Assembly (NCBI RefSeq): GCF_002878395.1
Contig: NC_061122.1
Span: forward strand, 80,605,088 to 80,669,087
Source of the DNA: Capsicum annuum
Taxonomy: Eukaryota > Streptophyta > Magnoliopsida > Solanales > Solanaceae
Reading direction: 5' to 3'
Length of the DNA stretch: 64,000 nt
Numbering within the stretch: the stretch's first letter is position 1; each line of letters opens with the position of its first letter. The position numbers and the translations under genes were made by a program. The notes beneath the pieces are model-generated. The model searched no databases. It was not told the origin of the DNA and saw nothing but the letters and a program-made list of their open reading frames with translations. Positions 1-11,159 of the stretch are shown piece after piece.

Positions 1-1847
1 AGCATAAAGGTATGTGAAGTATTTATCCAAGGGCCCTTTTACCCTTGGAGTTTAAGAAACCCTTTTTAAAATCTTAAATCATGATTTCCATGTTGTGGGT
101 TGTTTGTATTCATGTTAATCTTGTTGTGTGATTTCCAAGATGATGTCTTTAATGAATTTCATGAATTTATGTTAGCATGTGGGTTGAAATCTTTGAAATT
201 AAAGTATTAATGTAGCCATGATGTATTGAATTATTATTTATGCCCAAGTATAATATGATGCCTCCCATGTGTTTAACAAAAATGCCTATGTGAAGTAATT
301 GTGAAATTTGATCCATTGTTTATCTCAATTATGAGCCCATGAAATAATTATTGTCTAAAGGGCTCCCATGTTAAAGCTATTCCATGAAGGTGTTTGTTTA
401 AATGCCTATATGAATTGTTAGTGTACTTATGACATGATAGTATGGATACCTATATATGTACAAGTTCAAGATTTACAAGTGTTTGATTAAATGCTGTAGA
501 AAGTGAATTATGAACATGTTTCCATTATTGTGCCTTCAAGATTTATGTTACGCTTTACTCTTTACGCTATCGAGTCTTGGTGGTATTTAATACTTAACAA
601 TTTAGTTCTATACCTAGAGCCAGTGTCAGTTATAGAATAGTCTCAGTCAGGTCGTGATCAGTGGTACTTTTAGTCAGTTCCAGATTCCAGGAAAATTTAG
701 TAAACTTAGTACTAATCCAGTCCAGTTCAGTTAAGCCTAGTATGAAATAGGAAATCAGTTCAGTGTCTATTCATTTTGAGTAGGATTCAACACCGAGTGA
801 ATCCAAGGATGGGGACTCACCTTCCAGTAGAGGGTGTGATTCTTAGAAACAATCCTTGCATTCCAAAACTACATAGCCAGTGTAGGTTGAGACATCAAAC
901 CTGCCAATCGAGGGTTGATAAGGTGTTTTAACCTGTCAGTTGAGGGTTCCACCATTCTCATTAGAGTACCTGCCAGATGAGGGCATCTCTTCAGTTGTCT
1001 TTACCCATGGGATGGTACTAGCACCCTTCCAACTGGGGTTACAGGTTGGACCCCAAAATCTATTTAGAAATGGGGCATGTCGGTTAGATGATTACCTCCT
1101 ACATTCTCAATTTCAGATTTAGTCTCAGATTAGTACTCAGTGTATAGTTCTACAGACTTCAGGAGTGTCAGATACGGTCATCCAGATAATCAGTAATACA
1201 GTATCAGTAAACTCAGATATTAGTAAATTAGTATTTAGCATTAGTATTTGTATCATCATAATTTCAGTTATAGTCTACGTATTCATACATGCACCCCCAT
1301 TCGGTCATATCTATGTTATTTAGTTAGTATTGTTCATGTATTATGAACCCATGAATTTAAGCCTACCTCATTGAGCATACCAGTATATTTAAAGTACTGA
1401 CATGTGGTTTTTTGCACTATGATGTCTTATATCATAGGTTCAGATGCACGGGCCCCTGAGTATCCTCAGTAGTACAGCTTCTCAGCAGCTAGCGTAGTGG
1501 TGAGTTCTCATATTTTGAGGACATGATTTTTTTAGTATTTCAGTTATTTCAGTAGTCATCTAGAGTTAATTGGGGTCTTGTCCCATTAACTCCATATTTC
1601 AGATAGTTTAGAGGCTTATCAGACTAGAGTGTTTTCATATAGTTGTTTTCCACCATTAAGTTTTCTGTTTACAATATTGTTTTTAGATTTTAACCTTATG
1701 ATAGTTTCCGCATTTACTTCCTTATTTTCTCATTACAGCATCTTTATTATTCAGTTCTTACAGGAGGTACCAGTCATGTGTTAGCTAGTGGTCCTTCGGG
1801 ATTGTTAGCACCGTATAGCATCCAGGGTACAAACTTGGGGCATTACA
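1..1847 (+). repeat. LTR K, 3' portion (solo LTR or 3' LTR), cut by window start
   Basis: This is the right part of a long LTR reading on the plus strand, ending in GGGGCATTACA at 1847. It is recognised by comparison with LTR B. It has the same string of landmarks: a tract ending in accgagtgaatccaaggatggg, four short ACCTG..GAGGGT repeats at 818-985, a GGACCCC block near 1046, a paragraph rich in CAGTA/CTCAG words (1120-1260), and the terminal region with tgagttctcat...gaggacatgat. No PBS follows position 1847, so it is either a solo LTR or a 3' LTR. The short ORF at 940-1122 is inside the repeat and is not a gene. The left end lies outside the window, so a target duplication cannot be tested. 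Confidence 0.7.
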
Positions 1848-3747
1848 AGAGGCAACTTATGACAGGTCTTCACCACTTGTTCCCCAACTTACGTTTCTTA
1901 CCATGATTCATAATGGTTCTGAAGAATAAGATTCCTAGAAATTTTCTAAGGGTCCAATCCAAGGATGCTTCAGTCTCCTACACTAGGAACATTCATCCCC
2001 GAATGACAGATAAGGTTACACACAGAGTCATTTGCATTATCAAACATCCCTTTAACAAAGTTTGAAACAAAGAGGCAAAGATGTTAAATATTTCTTTTAA
2101 CAAACTCAGAAAATAAAGATGTGTTCAAGAACATACCTTCCTCACGAATATCAAGAGCAGAAAACAAGAGTGGATACTTGGACTTCATATCCTCTTCCGC
2201 TTCATACATAGATTTTTCACTTTGTTTTTCCATCATAGAACCTTAACTAAAACCGTATCCTTGGTCTGCAATTGATGAACCGGCCTATCCAATATCTTAA
2301 ATAGGACCTATTCATAAGACAAAGGATTTGAGATATCCAATCCTTCTAAAGGCATAAACGAAGATAAATCACCAACGCACTTTCTTAACATAGAAGAATG
2401 ACATACCAAATAAAACAAACTCAAACTAAATGGCAACTCCAACTCATACGCAACATTGCCCGCTCCATGCTAAATCTCATAAGGATCAATGAATGGAGGA
2501 CTGAGCTTTCCTTTTTGCCAAACTGCACTACTCCCTAATAGGAGACACCTTAAGGAAAACCTTTTCCCCAACTGCAAACTCTAAATATCTATGCCAAACA
2601 TCCTCATATGACTTTTGGAGACTCTGGGTAGCCTTGAGCCTATCATGAATCACCTTCACTTTTTCTATAGCATAATGAACCAAATCCGAATGAAATAAAT
2701 TAGCCTCACCGAGCTTAAACTAACTAAAAATAGGTCTACACCTCCTACCATACAATGCCTCAAAATGAGCTATACCAATACTTTTATGATAGCTATTTTT
2801 GTAATCAAAATCTACCAAAGGTAAATGCTCTACCCAACTCCACCATAATCAATCACACAAGCTTGAAGAATATCTTCAAATGTTTGAATAGTTCTTTTTT
2901 CTGCCTATCTGACTATGGGTTGAAAATCGTATTCAAACTCACCTTAGTCTTAACCCTTTTTGGAAAGACTACCAGAAGTGGGACATAAACTACCTACTAT
3001 GATCAGAACTAAGCAAAATAGGAACACCATACAGTTTCACAATCTGTGAAAGATAAAGGTTTGCATAATCCATCACCGAAAAACTAGTTTGCACAGGAAA
3101 GAAATGTGCAGACTTCATTATCCTATCCACAATAACCCAAATTAAATTAAATTGGTTCCGAGACCGAGGAAAACCAATAATGAAATCCATATTGATCTCA
3201 TCCCACTTCTATGCATGCAACTTAATCACTTGATATAACCTACCTGGCCTTATATGCTAAACCTTAACTTATTTACACCCAAAGCACTTGGACACAAAAT
3301 CAACAACGTCTCGCTTTATGCCACTCCACCAATAGATATCCTTGAGATCATGGTACATCTTTGTAGAACCAGGATAGACAACATAGCATGACTCATGCAC
3401 CTCAGCAAAAATCCTTTACCACAAACAGTCTACATCAGGAACACACAACCTCCCTTGGTACCGCAAAGTACCATCACCTCTTAACTCGAAATTCGCCACC
3501 TTTTGCTCACCAACACTACCCTTGATTTTCATCAAGTAAGAATCTAACACTTGCTTCTACTTAATATCCATACTAAGAGAAAATCTAACCACTTCTTGCA
3601 CTATTACACCACCATCCTAGGAGTCCAAGAGACAAACCCCAATATTTTCTAACCAATGAATATCCTTTACCAATTCTCGCTTTCCTTTTTCCAAATGAAC
3701 CAAACTGTTGATGGATAACCTGCTAAGAGCATCACCGACCATGTTAG
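1848..3747 (-). pseudogene. Old Ty3/gypsy pol remnant G: integrase and chromodomain tail
   Basis: Decayed minus-strand gypsy polyprotein. The clearest stretch is 2990-3190, an integrase core with the first catalytic Asp in MDFIIG, the WVIVDR signature and the second Asp in the SSD motif. Positions 2700-2950 keep the later integrase part (the TIQT region, the YNNSYHSS-like region and a GRR motif) but with many stops. Positions 2110-2500 resemble the GPY/F and chromodomain-proximal tail, and 3240-3420 the zinc-binding integrase head. The left limit is set by LTR K. On the right the frame is cut at 3747 by element A, and the missing upstream RNase H part lies at 18017-18397. It is inactive and older than A. 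Confidence 0.7.
3743..3747. repeat. Target-site duplication of element A (left copy, GTTAG)
   Basis: Five bases GTTAG just before the TGTAACGACCC LTR end of element A. The partner at 18017-18021 reads GTTAT, one mismatch. Both sit inside the same gypsy reading frame of remnant G, which supports a true insertion site. Confidence 0.65.
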
Positions 3748-5842
3748 TGTAACGACCCGAAATTGCCTCCTAGGATGTCATACGGTGCTAAAGGCTACAA
3801 GTAGCCCCAAGCTAACCCTTTGAGCCTATTTCTACTAATAGCACTCATTTCAAGATGAAATAATTCAAACACTAGCATAGTCATATCATATAAAAGAAAA
3901 TACAAAGAAAACTCTCGGTCTAAACAACCAAACAATACCAAAAAACCTCAACACAACCACCAGCTGATAACTAGTCTGACAAAGCCTCTACTAATCCATG
4001 AACTAGAGAGCCATTAAGACAGGTCCCCAACTGACTCAAAATGAACTAAAAGTAACAATATAGTCTCTTAAATACTGAAATGTCTGATGATAGGTCCTCG
4101 AACCATGAGGACTCACCATAGTAGGGATGTAGACAGAGGTATTCAGAAGTCACTAACGAGGCTGGGACTGAGCACCTGAACCTACATTATAAGATAATGT
4201 AGCACATAGATGTATATGTGGATAAACACTTGGGAATGTACTAAGTATGTAAGGGTGCATGCATTTATATAAAACAACATCAATACTCTTTAATCAAATC
4301 ATGCATGCAATAATTAAAAATTCACATGGCTTGAATAAGTATAAAATGTACAGCTCATGAATCATGTAAAACGGAACATGTAACACAATCTCGTGATTCA
4401 TCATAGTTTAACTTTGAAACCGGTAATCTTCTCTTATACTCATTACCCATAGGCTAAAGGAAACTTTTAACAATACTTTCAACTTGTTCATATGTCTCAT
4501 GGAGAGTAAAACTTCTCTAATGCTTAAGAATTCATAACTCTTTTGAACTCAAATACTTGGAATTTGAAATCATATAACTTTAGAACATAATTGAAGGCAT
4601 TTCATTCACACTAGGAAAATATCTCATTTCAAGCTTTAGGGAAAAATACTCATATCAAGGGAAAGTATTTTAGTTTTAAAGGAAAATATCTTATCTCAAT
4701 GGAAGAATACTTTAGTTTAGGGAGTTTTTTTTAACCGACATAAACCATGCGAGCTACATAGAGTCCAATATTTTGTCCTCCTAAGGAAGAGACCTTACTT
4801 TAGGTAGAGGCATCATACTTTTGCTAAGGAGTATATAACCTAGGTTCAGTGATCACTAAACAAACTCAGCCTTGGGCCCAATATCAACTAGATCTTAGGC
4901 CCAATAATAATCACAAACTCAGCCTCAGGCCCAACCTATGGTGGCACGTAATTTTGGGGTAAGGAACTGTAGTAACTAACCCGCTCGGTGCTAAATACTA
5001 CTCCCTTTAGTTTGTCTTGCTCATCTAATAAAAATTTACTATAGAATAATCTCATGGTTCAATAAGAAACCAATAATCAAATCTTTAATCTCATGTAGTA
5101 GAGTGGATTTCAAAACTCAATGACCATTAGGTCAAAACATTTCTCAATAATCTCAGAATACTCAAATCATGGGTGCTTATAGCATAAGAGTTCATAAAAT
5201 TGCAAATCTCAAGTAGGGATCAATAACCCATAATTAATTCTCAGGTTAAAACGCATCAAAAACATAATAGATAGCATATAGATTCATAATTCATGTAGAA
5301 ATCTGGAAATTTCAGCAATTTGTCTCAAAATCTCAACATACTATATACTTTAATATCTCAAACATTTCAACTATTAAGTTCTCAAGGATTAAAAATCATG
5401 GAATTTAGACCCAGCTACAATTTCTTAAGAAAACATATAAAAATCATGCCATTAGACTCTCAATTCAAAGAAAACATCAAAAGGTTGCAATCAATAACAA
5501 TGGGTGAAAAACCACAATTCAATTTCATGTAAAATCTCATAAATTGTAGAAAATTGTTGTTTAAATAAGGTTTTAGGCATAAGGGTGAAGGATTACCCTT
5601 GTTCAAAACCCACATATCTTAGATTATGAAATTGGATGAACAAACTTTCTCTAAACTCTTCTTCTTACTCTTGAGAGAGGGTTCTTGCAACCCTTGAACT
5701 TGGGGAACTCAAATTTTAACTCAATTTGTATAATCCATAGTGAGTTCCTAGATTTCTTGAAGAAGGGTTTTAGATTTGCTCTTGAGAAAGAAACCCTAGC
5801 CTTTGGATGATTTGGGAGATAATGGGGCTATCAAGTTCGTTT

Positions 5843-5855
5843 GGAATATATATGA
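5843..5855 (-). promoter_or_regulatory. Candidate TATA box of the LTR A promoter
   Basis: Element-sense CATATATATTCC lies downstream of the conserved U3 block and the GC-rich repeat patch. The other LTR has the same box at about 17410-17420. Assignment as the promoter is by position and sequence only. Confidence 0.4.
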
Positions 5856-5966
5856 GGGTTAATAGGGAAAAGACCCAAAAGCCCCTTGTTCAAATGTGTT
5901 AAAACATTGAACAAGGGCTGTGATTGTCCATCACAAGTCCGACAGTTTGTTCGTTCATCTGTCGTA

Positions 5967-5971
5967 CGTTG
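5967..5971. repeat. Target-site duplication of element N (CGTTG; partner CATTG at 10127-10131)
   Basis: Five bases on each side of N differ at one position. Removing N plus one copy restores continuity with the uninterrupted LTR A sequence at about 17474-17480, which confirms N inserted into LTR A. Confidence 0.7.
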
Positions 5972-6475
5972 TGATACGGGAACGATCTACGAAGTGCTAA
6001 AACAATCCACAACACAAGGAGAAACCAAGAGCAAGATAGGGATAAGTCACGACAATAATGCAAATACATGAGATAAAGAAGACAAGATACAAACATACAA
6101 AGTGAAATAAGATAAGGGATACGCAAGATGACATAAGATCTTACAAAACAATGAGAACCAACACATGTATTGAATGAAGAAACCCTCAAAGTCACAATAA
6201 TCAAACACCAATCTTCTTACGGTGACCACTAAGGGAATCAACTCGCCTCAAGAGTGTTACTTGACAAGGCTAAGTGACCAAAATGCCCATAATGAAGGCC
6301 CAAAACCGTGAGTCCTTAATTTTTAATGCTCCAAGCAATCTTTCACACGTGGGATTGCTCTTTGGTGTACTCAAATCAGACCCTTCATGTCCTCAATGCG
6401 ACCAAAGCTTGATGACCCACGTACTGACTTCCAATGATTCCATCAAAAGCTAAGGTGTCCATTTGACTCGTATCA
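5972..6475 (-). repeat. 3' LTR of element N, with an internal deletion
   Basis: 504 bp against 758 bp for the 5' copy. The two align from TGATACGGG to CGTATCA, but the 3' copy jumps from CCTCAAGA (about 6252) directly to GTGTTACT, missing about 250 bp found at 9650-9890 in the other LTR. Confidence 0.85.
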
Positions 6476-8081
6476 TCCTCCCCTTCTTGAAAAGGATTCG
6501 ACCTCAAATCCAGACCTTGCAAAACAAGAGAAAGGACAAACAAGCACAACTTTCTTATGGCATGAGGGTTAGAGTTACCACTATAATAAATTTCATCAGG
6601 CCAAGGCGGAACATACTTGAAATATAACCATGAATCGATTGTGTTAGTCATGAAAAGCTGAACAAAAATGTCACAAAGGCCATGGTTATGAAAAGTATCA
6701 AGAGATAAAGAAACTACAAAGGACTCAATGGTATCCCGAAGTCCCAAAGGTAAGCCTACCCGTAACTTAGGGACCATAAAGCACAATTGTTTCATTATCT
6801 CTTCAAGTGACCTCATCAAACATGGTGCCACTATTGGTCTTAAGGCCCACCAAACACACATAGCATAGTCACTAGAATAAGTAGACCAACCAACAAGTTT
6901 CCTACCTCTACATAATACAAATCCAAAACTAGTATGGATGTCATCATAGGCAAAGAGGTAGTATAGGAAAGAACCAAGTGTAAAGGTATACACGGGTGAA
7001 GATAAAGCATTTAAGCACATACACATTCTTTACTTCAAGAAAATAGTCAACTTGGAATTCTCAAGTTGGTATTCATGAAATGTAAGCACAAGTGTGTCAA
7101 GCAAGGATGCAAATTTAGAAACATTACCCCAAGGAGTCAATGACACCTTTGCCCTCGGGTTTTCAAGAAGGACTACACATTCTTTACCCTTAAGAGTACT
7201 CTCATCTTTCAAAAAGAGATTTTCATCGTTAGGAGGAATATTGTCACACCATAATGAGTTAATATATAGGCTATAGCCTCCAAGACAAGCTATACCATCA
7301 TTTTCACCACTAGGTTCATTAGGAGTGTTTAAATTATCTTCAAACAAGACATTATACCTAAAGAGAGCATGATATATCTCACGGGCATATTTAGAAAAAG
7401 TAAGTTATTTGCTCTCTAAAAGACAATTATCAAGTTTCAAAGAGGTTTCAAGTACAAGATTATCCCTATGAGCTACACAAACCATGGAATCCATATCATA
7501 AGGATAGCTCACAGGTTCACTCCTAGTTTGTTGACAGACATTCTCAAATACTTCACTCACTTAAGTTCCATTAATTACAACACACATAACCTCAAGTGGT
7601 GGTCAAGTTTCACAAATAAGTTGATCAACACCATTTACACAAGATGATGTACTCTCATTCAACATATTGGCTTCAACACGAGGTGGACATAAATTGATCT
7701 TACAAGAAGGGTCAATTTGGTCATCAATAGGATCAACTAGTGTATCCACACCCACAACATGTACATCATCAAAAAGAGAAAAAGAATCATTAGAATCAAA
7801 AGTAAGTAAGCCACTACTCACACTCAATGGGCTACCAACCACATAATTCTATTTTCATGCATAAAAGTGTAAGAGTTAGCTATTTTACCTTCTAGATCAC
7901 ATGAGCTATAGTCTTTATCTTGACGTGTTTTTGGGAAGCCCACTTGCTCCCTTGGACCTACCATATGATCCAATCTTTCATTCACCATAGCCATGTCTCG
8001 AGAAATAGTGTCAAGGTAGGCCAAAATGACATTGGTGACATTGTTGTCCATGGTTTGAGAGATGGAAGCCTTGGGTTCCAT
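6385..8081 (-). pseudogene. Long decayed ORF of element N, no known domain
   Basis: The likely start is the ATG at 8081-8079 (MEPKAS...). The first about 85 codons run to 7824 and include a helical, coiled-coil-like stretch (LDTISRDMAMVNERLDHM). After one frameshift near 7830 the remaining blocks 7842-7603, 7347-7030 and 7026-6385 all lie in a single frame, separated by a few stops, so the ancestor was probably one protein of about 560 residues. The last block is hydrophobic and Trp/Cys rich (CVWWALRP, WLYFKYVPPWPDE) and ends DLRSNPFQEGEDD. The frame runs straight through the PPT and about 30 codons into the LTR. No zinc knuckle, DTG/DSG, YxDD or DDE motif is visible. I do not recognise the family. 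Confidence 0.6.
6476..6488 (-). other. Polypurine tract of element N
   Basis: AAGAAGGGGAGGA on the minus strand, directly before the 3' LTR start TGATACGAG. It is the expected primer site for plus-strand DNA synthesis. Confidence 0.75.
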
Positions 8082-8115
8082 TGCAATTGTACCTAAAACA
8101 ACCAAAGGAACAAAC

Positions 8116-8177
8116 CTACAAAATGAACAAACAACATTAGTAGTAAAAGCTCCTCACCAAGACTAGTAGACACTCAC
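8116..8177 (-). other. Candidate 62-nt intron in the leader of element N
   Basis: On the minus strand the donor reads CACAAAG/GTGAGTG at 8177 and the acceptor is a T-rich run ending TTTTGTAG/GT at 8116. The same donor and acceptor occur in copy F (20376-20436). It lies just upstream of the ORF start at 8081. The length is near the lower limit for plant introns, so this remains a candidate. Confidence 0.4.
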
Positions 8178-9354
8178 CTTTGTGATCCTTACAATGGAGC
8201 GGCAAATATTGAAAGTTGCTAATACTCCGATAGTCAATAAGATGTCAATTCCACTTAGCGGCCGGAATGGATTCTTATTTTGATTGACTCAAGACACAAA
8301 ACAAAATTCACTTACAAACTTGAAACAAAGAAGTTACTACGAGTTACAAACAAAAAAGCACACAAATAACCTAGTAGGTGATTACTAGTTTGTCTATTAG
8401 TACTAGGATCAAGAAAATTGAAACTAAAGAAACAAGAAATAAAACTTAGAAATCTGAAATTTTGAGCCTAAGGGTTGATTTTTAGGATGATGATGTGGCA
8501 ACCTCCTATTGGATGTTAAAATTGTTGAAAGTTTGAGAAATTTTCTTGTCTTCAAATTGTATTGATCAAATTTCAAGTGGGGAATGGTGGAATTTCAGCT
8601 ATGGGAGTGTAACAACAAGACTTTGGAGCCTTTTTGTCAAGTTCAAAAAGTGTTTTGACTTTTTTGCACCTTTTTGCCTAAACACCTTTTTGAAAGACTT
8701 TTGGCTCTTTCCCTTTTTGTATGTCTTGGTAGGTGGACTTTCTCTATTTTGGCAAGACAACTTTTGAAACCCTTTTATCCCATTTCCCCTTTGGATGTCT
8801 TAGAGTTGTGTCTTTCAAGAATAACAACAAGACACGCTCTCATTCTTCAATTTCTAAGATTAAACAACCATTTTATCTTCAACAAAATATGAAGATGGTG
8901 AAAAACACCAAGAACACAACTTTTGAATCTTGGAGTTCTATGGTTCAAGTTGGATCCCACACATTAACAACACATTTTCAAGCTCCAAATCTCAACAATA
9001 ACATCAACAAAACGTTTTTAAGCCACAATCTCAACAGTAAACTTCAACAACACTTTTTCAAGCCACCAATCCTCAAAAAATAGCAACCTTCATTCAAAGT
9101 TCAAAAATAACTTGGAAATGACTCAAAATTTAGATCTAGACTCTATAAGTGTTAGTGAAGGAGGGACTAACACTAGAAACAACAATAAAAACAAGAAATA
9201 AAAGAAAACTAGGTTCAAATCAGCCTAAGCACAAAAAGAAAAAAACGTGGACATATTACAATTTTTGAGTTTTCTATTTTTCAACACCTCTTTTTTTCTG
9301 ATTTTTTGACTTAGAGAGCCCAAGGTTGGTAGTGTAGAAACACAACCAGCCTTA
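8178..9354 (-). other. Long leader of element N, non-coding
   Basis: About 1.2 kb between the PBS and the candidate intron, rich in TTTTTG and AAAAGG words. The part at 8180-8480 aligns with F 20040-20375, including the GGCCGCT and CGCCGCTCC words. The small ORFs at 8546-9083 lie antisense to the element and look like chance frames. Confidence 0.55.
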
Positions 9355-9366
9355 GCTCTAATACCA
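9355..9366 (-). other. Primer-binding site of element N
   Basis: Minus-strand TGGTATTAGAGC, two bases after the 5' LTR end. One C-to-T change from the tRNA-Met complementary TGGTATCAGAGC used by the other elements here. Confidence 0.75.
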
Positions 9367-9368
9367 AA

Positions 9369-10126
9369 TGATACGGGAACGATCTATGAGGTGCTAAAAT
9401 AGTCCACAACACAAGGAGAAATCGAGAGCAAGGTAGAGACAAGTCATGACAACAACACAAATACATGAGATAAAGAAGACAAGATACAAACATACAAAGT
9501 GAAATTAGATAAGGGATAGGCAAGATGACTAAGATCTTACGAAACAATGAGAAACAACACATGTATTAAATGAAGAGACCCTCAAAGTCGCAATAATAAA
9601 ACACTAATCTTCTTTCGGTGACCGCTAAGGGAATCAACTTACCTCAAGAACCACCATTTCAAAGCAAATATCAATATTGGCTTTTCCAATCCCTAAACTA
9701 CTGTAGCTTTTCCAAGCCCTAACTAAGACTACACTAAGGTTTTCTACTCTCAAAGAGAGGACTTTCAATATTTCAATATTTCATCATTCATAAAAACCCA
9801 CTAGCAAATAAACTAATAGAACCTATTTATAGTCTAATTTATTACATAACAAAATGACCATAATACCTTTAATTAAAAGGGGTGGTCATGGAGTGTTACT
9901 TGGACAAGGCTAAGTGACCAAAATGCCCATAATAAAGGCCCAAAATCGTGAGTCCTCAATTTTTAATGCTTTAAGAAATCTTCCACACTGGGATTGCTCT
10001 TTGGTGTACTTAAATTGGCCCCTCCATGTAGGATCCCCTGTCCTTAATGCGACCAAAGCTTGATGCCCCACGTACTGACTTCGAATGATGTCATCAAAAG
10101 CTAAGGTGGCTATTTTACTCGTATCA
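9369..10126 (-). repeat. 5' LTR of element N (758 bp)
   Basis: Runs from TGATACGGGAACG to ACTCGTATCA with short inverted ends (TGATAC/GTATCA). It matches the F LTR (18398-19153, 756 bp) in reverse orientation and is the undeleted copy of the pair. ORFs inside it are not genes. Confidence 0.85.
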
Positions 10127-10640
10127 CATTGGCCAGGAATAGGACACACTTCCTCGATGCGATGGTCGGAGCAATGGTCTGTCGCAAGTCCAATGGTCCA
10201 TCGGATCGCCCGTTGTAAGATGGCCAGGGTACGGCCATACTACCTCAATGTGATTGTCCCAGCGACGGGCTATCACATATTTGTCATTCCATCATCTTGG
10301 CCATCGCACTTAGGCCAAAAAAAGGAGTTACTACCTTGGTTGCGACGGTCTATCACAGCCTCGATGGTCCGTCGGATCATCCATCGTACCTAGGTGGTTT
10401 TGACAACTCTCGGTAAAACGGCCATAAATTCTCACCCCGATATCGAATTTGGATGAAATTGGTATTGTTGGAAAGATAATTCAATTATCTACAAGACAAA
10501 AGGTCAAATTTGAGAAAATTCTATATGGTTTAAATACCAATCACTTGGAAAGTCTCTTATCAATCTTTTAGGGTCAAAATTATACTTCACTTGACATGCT
10601 CTAAGGCTTGGACTATGAGGGAACTTTGCGGGGTCTTACA
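10127..10640 (-). repeat. 3' LTR of element A, inner part, with GC-rich repeat patch and conserved U3 block
   Basis: Continues the LTR interrupted by N; 10127-10131 is the duplicated target. Positions 10140-10395 carry repeated words of the type GATGGTCCRTCGGATC. Positions 10420-10495 carry the U3 block shared by many LTRs here, including the palindrome GATAATTCAATTATC at 10475-10489. It ends at 10640 with TGTAAGACCC on the minus strand. The ORF at 10085-10393 is a by-product of the repeats. Confidence 0.85.
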
Positions 10641-10655
10641 ATATCTCCCCCTTGG
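10641..10655 (-). other. Polypurine tract of element A
   Basis: Minus-strand CCAAGGGGGAGATAT directly before the LTR start TGTAAGACCC. The same tract occurs before the LTRs of B, C, D and E. Confidence 0.85.
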
Positions 10656-11159
10656 AAACATTCATCCTCAAATGTCGCTAGTTAGACTAGGAACACAGGA
10701 AAAATAGAGTACATATAGCTGAATCTCTCTAAACTCTTGAATACCTTAAAAATTGCAAGAACTCATGCAAGAATAGATACATAGTTGCACTTTAGATTAG
10801 AAGGGCAAAATTAAGGAATAATAATACCTTTAGATTGACCTAAAATCACGGAAAAGATGTGCGGGTACTTGAATCGTATGTCTGCTTCTGCCTCCCAAGT
10901 AACACTCTCAATAGACTAGTTTTGCCACAAAACTTTGACCAAGGAACCTCTTTGTTCATCAGTCTATGGATCTAAAAATCTAGGATCTTAACAGGAATCT
11001 CATCAAACGAAAGACTGTTCTAAATATCAGCACTCTCTGAAGAATTTACCACAACAGTATCACCAATATACTTTTTAAGCATGGAGACATAAAAACTAGG
11101 ATGAACGACTGACAACACTGCATGAAACTCAACCTCATAGGCTACTTTACCAACATGGC
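10656..11159 (-). pseudogene. Element A pol 3' end: chromodomain-like tail
   Basis: Translating the minus strand in pieces gives the end of GPY/F (VGKVAYEVEF), a HPSFYVSMLKKYIGD-like linker and an ILDF..HRLMNKEVPWSK stretch, the usual start of the chromodomain in Tekay-type integrases. Stops and shifts break it, and the last part before the PPT is non-coding. Chromodomains of this class are thought to steer integration to heterochromatin. Confidence 0.6.

Larger units (their letters stand above)
3748..5971 (-). repeat. 3' LTR of element A, outer part
   Basis: Begins TGTAACGACCC at 3748 and aligns with the 5' LTR from 15319: same opening words, same three GGCCTNAGGCC-type palindromic repeats (4864-4934), the same CTCATTAGGTC-type landmarks and a TATA-like box near 5843-5855. 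It is interrupted at 5971 by element N and resumes at 10132. The ORFs at 5320-5532 and 5886-6071 are chance frames. Confidence 0.85.
5972..10126 (-). mobile_element. Element N: complete non-autonomous LTR retrotransposon of unknown family
   Basis: A 4.2-kb minus-strand element with TGATAC...GTATCA termini, LTRs at 9369-10126 (5') and 5972-6475 (3'), a PBS complementary to tRNA-Met with one change (TGGTATTAGAGC, 9366-9355), a long leader with a candidate intron, one decayed long ORF from 8081, and a PPT (AAGAAGGGGAGGA, 6488-6476). I see no protease, RT, RNase H or integrase motif in its 2.9-kb interior. A related plus-strand copy is F (18398 onward). It probably used proteins from another element. 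Confidence 0.85.

Noticed and set aside
10085..10393. 102-codon plus-strand ORF
   Set aside because: Lies across the end of LTR N and the GC-rich repeat patch of LTR A; its low stop density comes from the GC-rich words.
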